A DNA stretch of 64,000 bases from Candidatus Nitrosocaldaceae archaeon (GCA_026002835.1 BPGC01000003.1:62001-126000), one strand, 5' to 3'; shown: positions 28,892 through 38,289, counted from the first letter of the stretch. The notes: generated by a model not told the origin, from the letters alone. Program-made: numbers and translations.

Positions 28892-28969
28892 GAGGAATCG
28901 CAGCACTCTTGCCCATTGATTCATATATTTAAATAGATTTTTATTTGTTTTAAGTTTAGAGAGTAGAGA

Positions 28970-29551
28970 ATGGTAGATTTAAGGTTTGTATATGTAGTAA
29001 GCGATAATTGGAAAGAACATCTAAGATATGAATGGCTTTATGTGTATAAAATGGCTAGATTTTATCAATGGTGGATAAAAAAGAATTTTAGATTATATTA
29101 TAATATTAAAAGTGATGTTATGCTAGTTATTGCTAACAAACTTACCAGATGGCGGTTTGGTATGAGGGATATAGTTGAGGATCATAGAGAGAAAGGTGAA
29201 CATAATTATGATATCTATCTATCTTATTTTAAACCATTGATATCCGATTGTTCTATAGGTTATTATATGGATAATCTAGGTCTAGTTAAATGGAAGTATT
29301 ATAATGGACAAGGAGATCCTATAAAATTTCTAGCGTTAGAGAATTGTACAAAAGTATCACATATAATTTTACATCAGATAGCAAAGGATATGAGAAAAGA
29401 GATCAGAAAGAAATATCACGATGCAATCCATGATCAATGGGCTAAGCATATATATGGAGAAGAAGATTACGATTATTATAATGAAAAATATGAAAAAGTT
29501 TCTAATAAAAGCAACTACATCTTTGCAACTATGAAGATACCTAAACCGTAA
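28970..29551 (+). CDS. Hypothetical protein, possible degenerate zincin
   Basis: This 193-residue protein is rich in Tyr, Trp and Lys. Its C-terminal part VSHIILHQIAKDMRKEIRKKYHDAIHDQWAKHI has the spacing of a short metallopeptidase (HxxxH followed by a distal His), but the catalytic Glu of HExxH is Ile. An intact enzyme is therefore unlikely. A TATA-like ATATTTAAAT lies about 45 bases before the ATG. It sits at the end of the accessory island. Confidence 0.55.
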   Translation: MVDLRFVYVVSDNWKEHLRYEWLYVYKMARFYQWWIKKNFRLYYNIKSDVMLVIANKLTRWRFGMRDIVEDHREKGEHNYDIYLSYFKPLISDCSIGYYMDNLGLVKWKYYNGQGDPIKFLALENCTKVSHIILHQIAKDMRKEIRKKYHDAIHDQWAKHIYGEEDYDYYNEKYEKVSNKSNYIFATMKIPKP

Positions 29552-29581
29552 TATTCTCAAAAAATTATGGTTTATTATTAA

Positions 29582-30376
29582 TCAAACTCTTACATGTACT
29601 AATTCCTTTAATTTATGCATGGCTACTTCTGCTGCTTTCTTACCAGATAATAACATAGAACCGAATGTTGGTCCCATTCTAGGCAAACCATAGGTTTCTG
29701 TAACAGACATACCAGCTGCTATCAAGCCTGGGTAAACTTCTCCTGTATGCTCTACTACAGCATCTTCTCCTTCTAAAGACATCGGATTCATACCAGAAAA
29801 CTCTACCAAGCCTCTATCTCTCAATCTCTTAACTGCTACTGAGTCATGACCAGATGCATCTATAACTATCTTTGATTCTAATGCAATTGGATCTACACAT
29901 GTTATATTTCTAGGTAATGCAGATACAGGCATCCAGTTAACTACTACTCCAGCAACTCTATTCTTCCTTAATATTAGATCATCGAATTTTGTAAGATTCA
30001 AGAATCTTACACCAGCATCACATGCTGCTGCTATCAATTTAGAACATGCATTTGGGCCTGGAGTTGCATACAATCCTTCACTAACTTTCTTATACTTTAT
30101 ATTTAATTCATCGAATATCTTGTTTGCTGGTTCTCTAACAGTAACTGGGTTCATCATATAACCTCCAACCCAGAAACCTCCTCCTAAATAATTATTCTGC
30201 TCAACGATCAACGTCTTGAATCCCATACTTGCTAATTCTTTTCCAGCCATCAATCCAGCTGGTCCAGCTCCTATGATTATCACATCAGAGTCCGCATATT
30301 CTATAAATGTTTCATAGAACATATCTGCTATCGCTCTAGTTATCTCCTTCTCACTTACGTTTGCGAATATAGGCAT
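29582..30376 (-). CDS. thi4: Thiazole synthase Thi4, Cys-containing (suicide-type) form
   Basis: Thi4 makes the thiazole half of thiamine from NAD and glycine. The protein has the dinucleotide fold VIIIGAGPAGLMAGKEL, YLGGGFWVGGYMMN, SGHDS and GMSVTETYGLPRMGPTFGSML. The segment NITCVDP keeps the cysteine equivalent to yeast Cys205, whose sulfur is donated once per enzyme; methanogen enzymes have His there and use sulfide. ATG 30376 is chosen over the TTG six codons upstream. It follows the hemerythrin gene by 25 bases on the same strand. Length (264) is normal. Confidence 0.92.
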   Translation of the reverse strand: MPIFANVSEKEITRAIADMFYETFIEYADSDVIIIGAGPAGLMAGKELASMGFKTLIVEQNNYLGGGFWVGGYMMNPVTVREPANKIFDELNIKYKKVSEGLYATPGPNACSKLIAAACDAGVRFLNLTKFDDLILRKNRVAGVVVNWMPVSALPRNITCVDPIALESKIVIDASGHDSVAVKRLRDRGLVEFSGMNPMSLEGEDAVVEHTGEVYPGLIAAGMSVTETYGLPRMGPTFGSMLLSGKKAAEVAMHKLKELVHVRV

Positions 30377-30401
30377 AATCGATAATTGATACAAACTTTA
30401 T

Positions 30402-30926
30402 TTAATTGCTTCCTTCATACCATGCTTTTGCTTCTAACTTATCTATCTTATCTCTAATCTTAGCCATTTTATCAGATAGTTCTTTGAATATATCTTCGTT
30501 AACTATATTATCAATATTATAATTCTCATCTATTAGATCAAAGAACTTCTCTTCTCGCTCCATATGAAGATCTAAGAATGTTACATATGCATTTAATAAC
30601 CTTGCAACTGGTTCAATATCTTTACTTTTAAGCCATTCATCTAATGCTTTAGATACCATCTTTGCCACTCTTCTACCAAATTCATGTTCTATCAATAAGG
30701 CATCTATCTCTCCTTGTAACTCTTTATATTTTAGAGTTGGAAAGAACGAACATTCTTCCTTGCTATGATGACATTTGTCTATAAACTCTTCTATAGTAAT
30801 TACAAGTTCTTTTATATCATCATAAGGAATATACTTTCCTTCATAAAGAAGATCGGAGCATTGTTTTGCTATATTCCTTAATCTTTTTATTGTTAAATGA
30901 TCCTTCCTTAAATTGCTAGTAAACAT
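30402..30926 (-). CDS. Hemerythrin HHE-domain protein
   Basis: This 174-residue four-helix protein shows the di-iron ligand set: H10, H53 or H54 with E58 (HHSKEECSFFP), H81 (IEHEFGRR), H121 and E125 (LHMEREEKFF). Such proteins bind oxygen, nitric oxide or iron. It lies directly upstream of thi4, an iron-dependent, oxygen-sensitive reaction, so a protective or iron-handling role is possible. That link is inference. Confidence 0.85.
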   Translation of the reverse strand: MFTSNLRKDHLTIKRLRNIAKQCSDLLYEGKYIPYDDIKELVITIEEFIDKCHHSKEECSFFPTLKYKELQGEIDALLIEHEFGRRVAKMVSKALDEWLKSKDIEPVARLLNAYVTFLDLHMEREEKFFDLIDENYNIDNIVNEDIFKELSDKMAKIRDKIDKLEAKAWYEGSN

Positions 30927-30998
30927 TAAGCTCTATACATATTGTAAAGATAAAAATGTTAAGATAGATTTAATTAAGAATTGTTCTAAAGCATTAAT

Positions 30999-31541
30999 AT
31001 GTCAAAACCTATGAGAAGAAGGAGGAAGGAGAATAAGATAAATGTTAAACTATTCTTAGGATTAGTCCCAGCTATAATTGCTACTGTATTGCTAGTAAAC
31101 CTTGTCTTAAGCATGCAGAGAGGAAATGAGCAAGAGTATATGAAAGAGGTTGAAGGTGTATGGCAGCAAGCATCCTTGCTAACAAAAGAGTACGATTCAT
31201 GGTTTACAAAATGGAAGAATGGAGAGCTTACAGATGCAGAGATGATAGATATAACGAAGAAGAATATAGATGATATGAATCTATTAATAGATAGGTTGAA
31301 TAATATAGAACCACCAGAAAGGTTGAAGGATGCTCATGAGTTTAGTGTATTATCACTACAATATGAGAGAGATAGCAATGAGGAGATAATAAAATATATA
31401 GAGACTAAAGATGAGCAACATCTAGAGAAGAGTCAAGATCTATTCCAGAATGCATTTGAGTATGAAGGTAAAGCATTTACTGAGTTTAGTAAGGCAGGAG
31501 TTGGCTTTGATAGAGGAACGGTTATAAATATTAGTGAATAA
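30999..31541 (+). CDS. Single-pass membrane protein of unknown function
   Basis: This 180-residue protein has a very basic start (residues 3-15, RRRRKENK), then one hydrophobic segment LFLGLVPAIIATVLLVNLVL (19-38). A long acidic, helical, probably coiled extracytoplasmic domain follows. The topology is N-in with an uncleaved anchor. No named domain is recognised; helical bundles of this sort occur in many thaumarchaeal genomes. It starts divergently from the hemerythrin gene. Confidence 0.7.
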   Translation: MSKPMRRRRKENKINVKLFLGLVPAIIATVLLVNLVLSMQRGNEQEYMKEVEGVWQQASLLTKEYDSWFTKWKNGELTDAEMIDITKKNIDDMNLLIDRLNNIEPPERLKDAHEFSVLSLQYERDSNEEIIKYIETKDEQHLEKSQDLFQNAFEYEGKAFTEFSKAGVGFDRGTVINISE

Positions 31542-31542
31542 T

Positions 31543-32070
31543 TCACTCTAATCTTTTGATATTGCCCTCTAGTATTCCTAATCCTATATGGATTCTATCT
31601 ATATGCTTTGATAATTCTTCCTTAGTATCAAACCTAGATTGGCAGTAAGGACATAGAACACCTTTAGGAATATCAATCAATGGCATAGGCTCTTCATGCG
31701 TTTTTATATTACCAACAGCACTCATCTGAGTTATTATACCAATTATCTTATGATTATCAAGAACTACTAATCTTCTTATATTATGTTTGCTCATCAATGC
31801 TATAGCTTCGCTCACTTTAGCATTAGCATCAATAGTTATTACTGGTTTGCTAACTATTCTCTCAACTTTAGAATTTAGATCTATTCCTTCAGCAATAGCT
31901 TTGTAAAGTATATCCTTCTCAGTAACTATTCCTAGCTCATCATTCTTTACTAAAAGACTAGTTACATTATTATCTTTCATAACCTTAACAGCATCTGCTA
32001 TTGTTTTATTACCATCTATAGTAATTGGAGTAGATATGAAATCTTTTACTGGTTTATTTAATATATCCAT
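31543..32070 (-). CDS. CBS-pair protein with C-terminal zinc finger
   Basis: This 175-residue protein has two CBS repeats (about 10-60 and 72-122; VTSLLVKNDELGIVTEKDIL and IRRLVVLDNHKIIGIITQMS) that bind adenine nucleotides. They are followed by a C2H2-like finger, CPYCQSRFDTKEELSKHIDR, with C140, C143, H156 and H161. It may sense energy charge and bind DNA or RNA. The CBS-zinc-finger pairing recurs in Archaea. The stop lies one base beyond that of the convergent gene. Confidence 0.85.
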   Translation of the reverse strand: MDILNKPVKDFISTPITIDGNKTIADAVKVMKDNNVTSLLVKNDELGIVTEKDILYKAIAEGIDLNSKVERIVSKPVITIDANAKVSEAIALMSKHNIRRLVVLDNHKIIGIITQMSAVGNIKTHEEPMPLIDIPKGVLCPYCQSRFDTKEELSKHIDRIHIGLGILEGNIKRLE

Positions 32071-32106
32071 GCTCTCTAATTGTTAGTTTGCATATTTTAA
32101 ACCTTG

Positions 32107-33204
32107 CTAAGTTATAGGCATCTTCTTTATCTTCTCATTTATCTGCTTCTCGATATCATTCAATAACTCAATTAGATTCTCTTTGTTAGCATTAAAGTAA
32201 CTATCACCTTTATCTTTGATCCTTATATTGTATATCCTAAGATCTCTATGTGCTTCTGGTAGATTCTCAAGTAATATGGAACCAAACTCCCTAGGATCTA
32301 GTAATTTAGTTATATACTTTATTGATTGCTCAATATCACCTTTATCAACTATACTCTTTGTCTTTGCAACATGCTCGGTAAGTTCCTTCAATCTTTTAAC
32401 TGGTTCTGGAGTTTGTTGAGCTCTAGGAGCTCTCTCTATACTCAGTTTTTCTGCTAACTCTTTTATCAATTCATATTTTTCTTCTTTATTGAAACCAAAT
32501 GTTGATGACTCTGTTTTTAATACTAAACCTTTCATCTGTAAAGTTTGTAATGCTTCTTCAATAACACGCCTATCCAATCCAGTTATCCATACCATCTTAC
32601 CTACTGAATCATACCCTCTCCTTAATGCTTCTAGTATAACTACTTCAATAACTCTCTTAAACATTATCTCTCCTCTTACATTCTCAAAATCTTTATCTCT
32701 TACAGCCTTCTTTGCATAGTCTATATCTATCTCTATTGCTCTCTTTAAAGCACTTAATGCATCTTCCGTTCTATTCAATAATGATAGATAGCATGCTCTA
32801 TTGTACCAAGCCATACCATTATTAGGATCTATATCTATTGCCTTCTCAACACATTCTAATGCTTTCTCATAATTCTTCTCTGCATAATATGCTAAACCTT
32901 TAAGGTTCCAAGCTTCAGCATTATTAGGATCTATATCTAATGCTTTATCATAACAAAGGTGTGCCACGTTAAACTCTTCTTTAAGGAAATGACAATATCC
33001 TTTCTTTATTAACGCATCTACAAAGTTTGGATCGAACCTTAATGCTAGATCAAATGATTTTATAGCAGCATCTAGATTCTCTGATGCCATCTGGTTTATT
33101 CCTTTCTTGAATAGATTTATCTTTGATAAATCTCTATGACTTAGGGATTCATTAACTGAAGGTTTCTTCTCATCGTCTTTCCTTTTCTTGAACAGTCCAC
33201 GCAT
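32107..33204 (-). CDS. TPR-repeat protein
   Basis: This 365-residue protein starts with a basic tail, then has four TPR units (about 37-165; for example VDALIKKGYCHFLKEEFNVA and AEAWNLKGLAYYAEKNYEKA). A winged-helix-like part follows (about 190-255, RRVIEEALQTLQMKGLVLK), then a helical C terminus. It is a protein-interaction scaffold. The target is unknown. It starts 36 bases upstream of the CBS gene on the same strand. Confidence 0.8.
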   Translation of the reverse strand: MRGLFKKRKDDEKKPSVNESLSHRDLSKINLFKKGINQMASENLDAAIKSFDLALRFDPNFVDALIKKGYCHFLKEEFNVAHLCYDKALDIDPNNAEAWNLKGLAYYAEKNYEKALECVEKAIDIDPNNGMAWYNRACYLSLLNRTEDALSALKRAIEIDIDYAKKAVRDKDFENVRGEIMFKRVIEVVILEALRRGYDSVGKMVWITGLDRRVIEEALQTLQMKGLVLKTESSTFGFNKEEKYELIKELAEKLSIERAPRAQQTPEPVKRLKELTEHVAKTKSIVDKGDIEQSIKYITKLLDPREFGSILLENLPEAHRDLRIYNIRIKDKGDSYFNANKENLIELLNDIEKQINEKIKKMPIT

Positions 33205-33379
33205 AATAATTCTACTCCTAAAGCAAATAAATACATTTTGGTTTTTTATATCATATTACCAGTATAATTATTTATATCTTTGATCAAATATTAGACTAAA
33301 AATAGTATGGATTAAAGAAAATAGGTTAATATATCTGCAAAAGAATACCTATTTAAACTGTATAAGATATCGATATAAT

Positions 33380-33646
33380 ATGAGTGAAAAGATAGAATTT
33401 AAGATGCTTGATTACGAATGCATAGACAAAGATACAGTAACTTTTAAACTTGAGGATGATACTATAGTAAAGATTAAGGTAGATCTTGACAGAGTAGGAG
33501 TTGCTACAAATTATAGAAATCCAGATGGTACTCCTCATTATATGATAAATACATCAGTAAAAGTAAAGATCATTCCTAGCGATAGAAGGTTCTCTGTAGA
33601 GAAGAGTAAGATGAGAACGAATAATATACCTTCACATATAGCATAG
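33380..33646 (+). CDS. Small conserved-type hypothetical protein
   Basis: This 88-residue beta-rich protein (VTFKLEDDTIVKIKVDLDRV, VKVKIIPSDRRF) is encoded 3 bases before the phosphatase gene and is probably co-transcribed with it. The fold looks like a small barrel. No family is recognised. A TATA-like ATTTAAACTG lies about 30 bases upstream of the ATG. Confidence 0.65.
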   Translation: MSEKIEFKMLDYECIDKDTVTFKLEDDTIVKIKVDLDRVGVATNYRNPDGTPHYMINTSVKVKIIPSDRRFSVEKSKMRTNNIPSHIA

Positions 33647-33649
33647 ATT

Positions 33650-34339
33650 ATGCATAAGATATTAGCAGTAGATATAGATGGTACTCTAACAGATAATGGA
33701 GGAGGTATTATAAACCTAGAAGCGTTATCTATGTTAAGGAATCTTGTTAGATTAGGATATAAGGTTGTATTTGTTAGTGGTAGATCATCTGTTGAAGGTT
33801 ACATCTTAGCCATGTTTGGAGGTTTAACTAGAGTAGCAGTTGGAGAGAATGGAGGAGCGATAACAACTTCTCCTTCAAATCATATATTATTAGCAGACAA
33901 ATCTTATAGTTTAAAGGCTTATGAGATATTAAGAAAAAGTTTAGATAATGTAAAGTTAAAAGATGTATTTCCTAGGCTTACTGAGGTTGTATTACAAAGA
34001 ACGTTTGATATTAGAGAAGGAGCAAAGATATTAAAAGAACATAACTTACCAGTGATAATAACTGATAGCATGTATGCTTATCATCTTAATTATAAAGATA
34101 TCAACAAAGCTGTAGGTTTCAAGAAGGTATTAGATATGTTTAATATCAAAGAAGAGGAAGCTATAGCAATAGGAGATAGCGAGACCGATCTTCCATTATT
34201 CAATCTATGCTCTTATAGTATAGCATTAGCAAATGCAAGTGATGATGTTAAGAGACATGCTAATTATATAACAAGATATGAAGAAGGAAAGGGTTTAGTA
34301 GAAGCAATAGAACATATAGTATTGAGTATACTAAGATAG
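33650..34339 (+). CDS. Phosphoglycolate phosphatase (archaeal HAD type)
   Basis: This 229-residue HAD enzyme has nucleophile motif VDIDGTLTDNGG (D8, D10), a C2-type cap, and motif IV AIAIGDSETDLPLF near 176. It matches archaeal TA0175-type phosphoglycolate phosphatases, which remove 2-phosphoglycolate. The gene lies 2 bases before argS, forming a tight group. Related sugar or mannosyl phosphatases cannot be excluded. Confidence 0.85.
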   Translation: MHKILAVDIDGTLTDNGGGIINLEALSMLRNLVRLGYKVVFVSGRSSVEGYILAMFGGLTRVAVGENGGAITTSPSNHILLADKSYSLKAYEILRKSLDNVKLKDVFPRLTEVVLQRTFDIREGAKILKEHNLPVIITDSMYAYHLNYKDINKAVGFKKVLDMFNIKEEEAIAIGDSETDLPLFNLCSYSIALANASDDVKRHANYITRYEEGKGLVEAIEHIVLSILR

Positions 34340-34341
34340 CC

Positions 34342-36228
34342 ATGAGCTTTAGAGAGATCAAAGATGAAGTAAGGCTGGTATTGGAAGAAGCATTAAAAAG
34401 TCTAGGTTATCCATTAGTAGAGTTCAATGTTGATGAACCTCCTAAGAAAGAGTTAGGAGATCTTTATAGTAATATAGCATTCCTATTAAGTAAAAGACTG
34501 AAAAAGAAGCCAAGAGATATAGCTAATGAGATAGTCAATGTTATAAAAAAACCAGATATTATAGCAAGGATAGAAGCTCATCCAGCAGGATATATAAACT
34601 TCTTTATAGACAATCTTAAATTTGCAAATAAAATTATAGAACAAGTTAATTACCGTTATCGTATTAATCCTATAGATCTTGGTAAGAATACTAGGGTTGT
34701 AATAGAACATACCAGCGTTAATCCTAACAAAGCATTGCATATAGGACATGTTAGGAATCTAGTTATTGGAGATACACTCTATAGAATGTTAAAATTCACT
34801 AACCATGATGTATATGTTCTTAATTATATCGATGATTCTGGTTTACAAGTAGCAGATATAATAGTAGGATTCTATTTCTTGAAGATGCCATTAGATACTA
34901 ATAAAAAGTTTGATCATTATTGCGGTGATGAGGTTTATGTTAAGGTTAATAAATTATACGATGAAGATTCATCATTATTAGATAAGAGAAGAGAAGTTCT
35001 AAAGGCTATGGAAGATTATGATTCAGAATTAGCAAAATTTGCTAGAGAGATAACTGATAGAGTATTAAGAGAACAATTAAAGACATGCTGGAGGCTAAAA
35101 GCTAGATATGATTGTTTGAACTTTGAATCTCAGATAATAGCAACTAAACTATGGGATAAGATCAAAGCGATATTGATGGAGAAAGGAATTGCTAAGATAG
35201 ATGACGATCCAAATTCAAAATATTATAAATGCTTAGTAGTAAAAGCAGGAATCGAAGGTGAAGAAAAGGTATTAGAGAGAAGTGATGGAACTGCTACCTA
35301 TATAGCAAAAGATATACCATATGCTGCTTGGAAAGTTGGATTGATAGAAGATCCATTTGCTTATGAAGAATATAAAGAGCAGTTCGATGGAACTATACTT
35401 TATAAAACTGTCTTAGATGGTAAAAAAGATCTAACATTCGCAAATGCTGATAAAGCGATCACGGTTATAGATGTTAGGCAAAGTAGACTGCAGAAGATAA
35501 TAAGTAAGATATTAGAAGAGTTGAATAGTAATAAACCATATATACATCTAGGCTATGAGGTTGTAGCATTAAGCACTGATACAGCAAAGCAGTTAGGAAT
35601 AGACATCAAAGATAAAAGGTTTGTTCATATGAAAGGAAGAGAAGGAACTTATATTAATGCTGATACAATGCTTGATAAATTACATTATAAAGCATATGAA
35701 GAGGCTAAAAGCAGAAATCCTGATCTAAAAGATCATGATTTACATTATATAGCAGAGAATATAGCTATAGCAGCGATAAGATATAATATGCTTAAACAAG
35801 ATCTAGATAAACCTATAACATTTGATATCAATGAGACATTAAGACTGCAAGGAGATACTGGACCATATATACAATATTCATATGCTAGAGCATATAGAAT
35901 ATTAGAGAAATGGATGAATAAACATAATAAATCAATAGATGAGTTGGGATCAATTAATTATAATTATATAACAGATGAGGAATTATTGTTAATAAAAGAG
36001 TTATCTAAGATTGACTTGATCATCGAGGATGCAGTAAATAATCTATCTCCAAAGAGTATAGCTAGATATGCTTATAGATTATCGGATCTGTTCAATACAT
36101 TCTATGAAAAGGTGCAAGTTATAGATAGCAAAGAAGAGGATGCTAGAATTATGCTTATAAAATTATTTACAACAACTATGGTTATATTATTAAATCTTCT
36201 AGGTATCGAACCTTTAAAAAGGATGTAA
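34342..36228 (+). CDS. argS: Arginyl-tRNA synthetase
   Basis: This 628-residue class I synthetase has an N-terminal Add-1 domain (1-100), HIGH motif as HIGHVRN (133-139) after NPNKAL, the ArgRS-specific YIDDSG block, and a DALR-type anticodon-binding C terminus (IQYSYARAYRIL... FNTFYEKVQV). The KMSKS loop is replaced by MKGREGTYI, as in most ArgRS enzymes. Its length is normal. It could be the enzyme that charges the odd GCU tRNA at 23735, which carries arginine-like identity bases, but that is untested. Confidence 0.95.
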   Translation: MSFREIKDEVRLVLEEALKSLGYPLVEFNVDEPPKKELGDLYSNIAFLLSKRLKKKPRDIANEIVNVIKKPDIIARIEAHPAGYINFFIDNLKFANKIIEQVNYRYRINPIDLGKNTRVVIEHTSVNPNKALHIGHVRNLVIGDTLYRMLKFTNHDVYVLNYIDDSGLQVADIIVGFYFLKMPLDTNKKFDHYCGDEVYVKVNKLYDEDSSLLDKRREVLKAMEDYDSELAKFAREITDRVLREQLKTCWRLKARYDCLNFESQIIATKLWDKIKAILMEKGIAKIDDDPNSKYYKCLVVKAGIEGEEKVLERSDGTATYIAKDIPYAAWKVGLIEDPFAYEEYKEQFDGTILYKTVLDGKKDLTFANADKAITVIDVRQSRLQKIISKILEELNSNKPYIHLGYEVVALSTDTAKQLGIDIKDKRFVHMKGREGTYINADTMLDKLHYKAYEEAKSRNPDLKDHDLHYIAENIAIAAIRYNMLKQDLDKPITFDINETLRLQGDTGPYIQYSYARAYRILEKWMNKHNKSIDELGSINYNYITDEELLLIKELSKIDLIIEDAVNNLSPKSIARYAYRLSDLFNTFYEKVQVIDSKEEDARIMLIKLFTTTMVILLNLLGIEPLKRM

Positions 36229-36303
36229 CTTTGAAAGGATATCTTATATATAAAGTTTCCAAAAAATTTTAATGCGTGTTTGTGTTAGTGTATCTGTACT
36301 ATC

Positions 36304-36606
36304 ATGAAGGTAGAAGGGCCAGATAAGAATGGTATATGTTGGCCAAAGTGTACTTGGTTCAAGTGCGAGAAGAAGGTATTGAAACCTATGGGTAAGGTAT
36401 TATGGTGCGAATGGCTGGAGCAGCCTTGTATAGGACCGTCATGTGCATATGCAAGTTGTATAAGGAACAAGTTGCTTAGTGGAAATAGATGCGGATTAGT
36501 CATAAAAAGAGTAACTAGGGATGTTGTAAAACCAGATGACTTTAAGGTTAATGTCAAGTTAAAAGGAAAGCTAGCAAATATACTAGATGATGATGAGATA
36601 GTCTAG
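36304..36606 (+). CDS. Cysteine-rich hypothetical protein
   Basis: This 100-residue protein has eight cysteines in its first 63 residues (12, 16, 21, 35, 42, 47, 52, 63), with the pattern CWPKCTWFKCEKK and a second cluster CIGPSCAYASC. The spacing suits one or two metal sites, zinc or iron-sulfur. The C-terminal third is basic and beta-rich. It lies upstream of trmI on the same strand. No family is recognised. Confidence 0.7.
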   Translation: MKVEGPDKNGICWPKCTWFKCEKKVLKPMGKVLWCEWLEQPCIGPSCAYASCIRNKLLSGNRCGLVIKRVTRDVVKPDDFKVNVKLKGKLANILDDDEIV

Positions 36607-36648
36607 AATAGATGGAGTTATTACCAGCAATATATTTTTGTTAATACC

Positions 36649-37422
36649 ATGGAGATGATAGAGGAAGGTAAAGATGTATTACTATACTATACTCAATCCA
36701 AGAAATGGCTAATTAGTGTTAAGAGGGATAAGAAGGTTCATACACATATTGGAGTTATTGATCTAAATGATATAATAGAGAAACCATATGGTATAGAAGT
36801 AAAAAGCAATAAAGGAAAAATAGTATATGCTCTAAAACCAAGCATATATGATTATATACTAAAGAGTGAACGGAAAACACAGATAGTATATCCTAAAGAC
36901 CTAGGATATATAATAGCAAGAACTGGATTATCAAGTGGAGATATAGTTATAGAGATAGGAACTGGAAGTGGAGCATTAACTACATTCCTAGCAAATATAG
37001 TAAAGCCAAATGGTCATGTCTATACTTATGATCTAAATGAAGAGTTTGTAAGCATAGCAAGGAAGAATGTAACGAAGACTGGATTGGAAGAATATGTAAC
37101 ATTCAACATAAAAGATGTTAATCAAGAAGATATTGATATAGAAGCAGATATGGTAGCTGTAGATCTAGGAGATCCATGGAATGTTATAGATTTTATAAAG
37201 CGTGTATTAAAACCTAGTAAGATGCTAGTTGCTATATGTCCTACTATGAACCAAGCAGAGAAGTTAAGCACAGCATTAAGAGATGGGTTTATAGATATAG
37301 AGTGTAATGAGATAATGATCAGAACTATAGAGGCTAGAGAAGGCATGACTAGACCATCATTTAGAATGATCGGACATACAACATATCTTGTATTTGCGAG
37401 GAGAGTATATGATAGCCGATGA
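36649..37422 (+). CDS. trmI: tRNA (adenine-N1) methyltransferase TrmI
   Basis: This 257-residue Rossmann methyltransferase has a small N-terminal barrel, the tRNA-contact segment KDLGYIIARTGLSSGD, SAM motif I VIEIGTGSGALT, DMVAVDLGDPW near 163 and the C-terminal MTRPSFRMIGHTTYL. Archaeal TrmI methylates A57 and A58 in the T loop, which stabilises tRNA in thermophiles. Its 3' end overlaps nnrD. Confidence 0.92.
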   Translation: MEMIEEGKDVLLYYTQSKKWLISVKRDKKVHTHIGVIDLNDIIEKPYGIEVKSNKGKIVYALKPSIYDYILKSERKTQIVYPKDLGYIIARTGLSSGDIVIEIGTGSGALTTFLANIVKPNGHVYTYDLNEEFVSIARKNVTKTGLEEYVTFNIKDVNQEDIDIEADMVAVDLGDPWNVIDFIKRVLKPSKMLVAICPTMNQAEKLSTALRDGFIDIECNEIMIRTIEAREGMTRPSFRMIGHTTYLVFARRVYDSR

Positions 37423-38245
37423 AGAATTATTAAAATTATTGCCGCCTAGATCTAAGAAGAGCAAGAAAGGAGACAATGGAATAGTATTAGTAGTAGGAGG
37501 AAGCAGATTATATCATGGAGCACCGTTGTTAGCATCGTTAGCTGCATATAGGACTGGAGTAGATCTTGTATATCTGGCAGTTCCTAGAAGTATTAGCATT
37601 CCTATAAGGGCTTATAATCCAAGCATAATTGTATTACCATTACCAGATGATAAACTTACAGTTGGTAGTGTTAATAGATTATTATCTATGCTTCCGAAGC
37701 GTATAGATGCTGCTGCTATAGGCATGGGTTTAAGCGCAAGAAAAGACGGCTTATTAAAACTAATAAAAGAGTTAGATGCTAAATTAGTTCTAGATGCTAG
37801 TGCTTTAATACCAGATATATTATCAGTTGCTAAAGGTAATGTATTAACTCCTCACGCTGGAGAGTTCAAAAGGTTATTTAATATTGAATTAGCAGATAGT
37901 GAAGAATCTAGGATTGAAGTTGTTAAGAGTTATGCCTATAAATATAATCTAACAATATTGCTTAAAGCATATACTGATATTATATCTGATGGTAACAGAG
38001 TAGGATTGAATACAACTCATAACTGTGCTATGACTGTAGGAGGTTCTGGAGATGTGCTTGCTGGTATAACAGCTGCATTATTGGCAAAGGGTTTAGATAC
38101 ATTCAATTCCGCATTATTAGCATCTTATATAAATGGTTCTGCTGGAAATCTTGCATATAATAAGTTAGGATTACATATACTGCCTACTGATATAATAGAT
38201 AATATTCCATATGTAATGAAGTGGTATGAAAGGATAACTGACTAG
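37409..38245 (+). CDS. nnrD: ADP/ATP-dependent NAD(P)H-hydrate dehydratase
   Basis: I take ATG 37409, just downstream of GGAG, rather than the TTG at 37388; it overlaps trmI by 14 bases. The 278-residue ribokinase-like enzyme repairs hydrated NAD(P)H. Marks are GDNGIVLVVGGSRLYHGAP, IGMGLSARKD, LTPHAGEFKRL and the ATP-binding GGSGDVLAGITAALLA. The NnrE epimerase domain found fused in many species is absent here. Confidence 0.9.
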   Translation: MIADEELLKLLPPRSKKSKKGDNGIVLVVGGSRLYHGAPLLASLAAYRTGVDLVYLAVPRSISIPIRAYNPSIIVLPLPDDKLTVGSVNRLLSMLPKRIDAAAIGMGLSARKDGLLKLIKELDAKLVLDASALIPDILSVAKGNVLTPHAGEFKRLFNIELADSEESRIEVVKSYAYKYNLTILLKAYTDIISDGNRVGLNTTHNCAMTVGGSGDVLAGITAALLAKGLDTFNSALLASYINGSAGNLAYNKLGLHILPTDIIDNIPYVMKWYERITD

Positions 38246-38289
38246 AATACAAATATTAATGGCTTTAAATAATGATAGAGAGAAGCAAG

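Noticed and set aside
28970..29551. Active metallopeptidase
   Set aside because: The HExxH glutamate is replaced (HIILH), so I list it only as a hypothetical protein.
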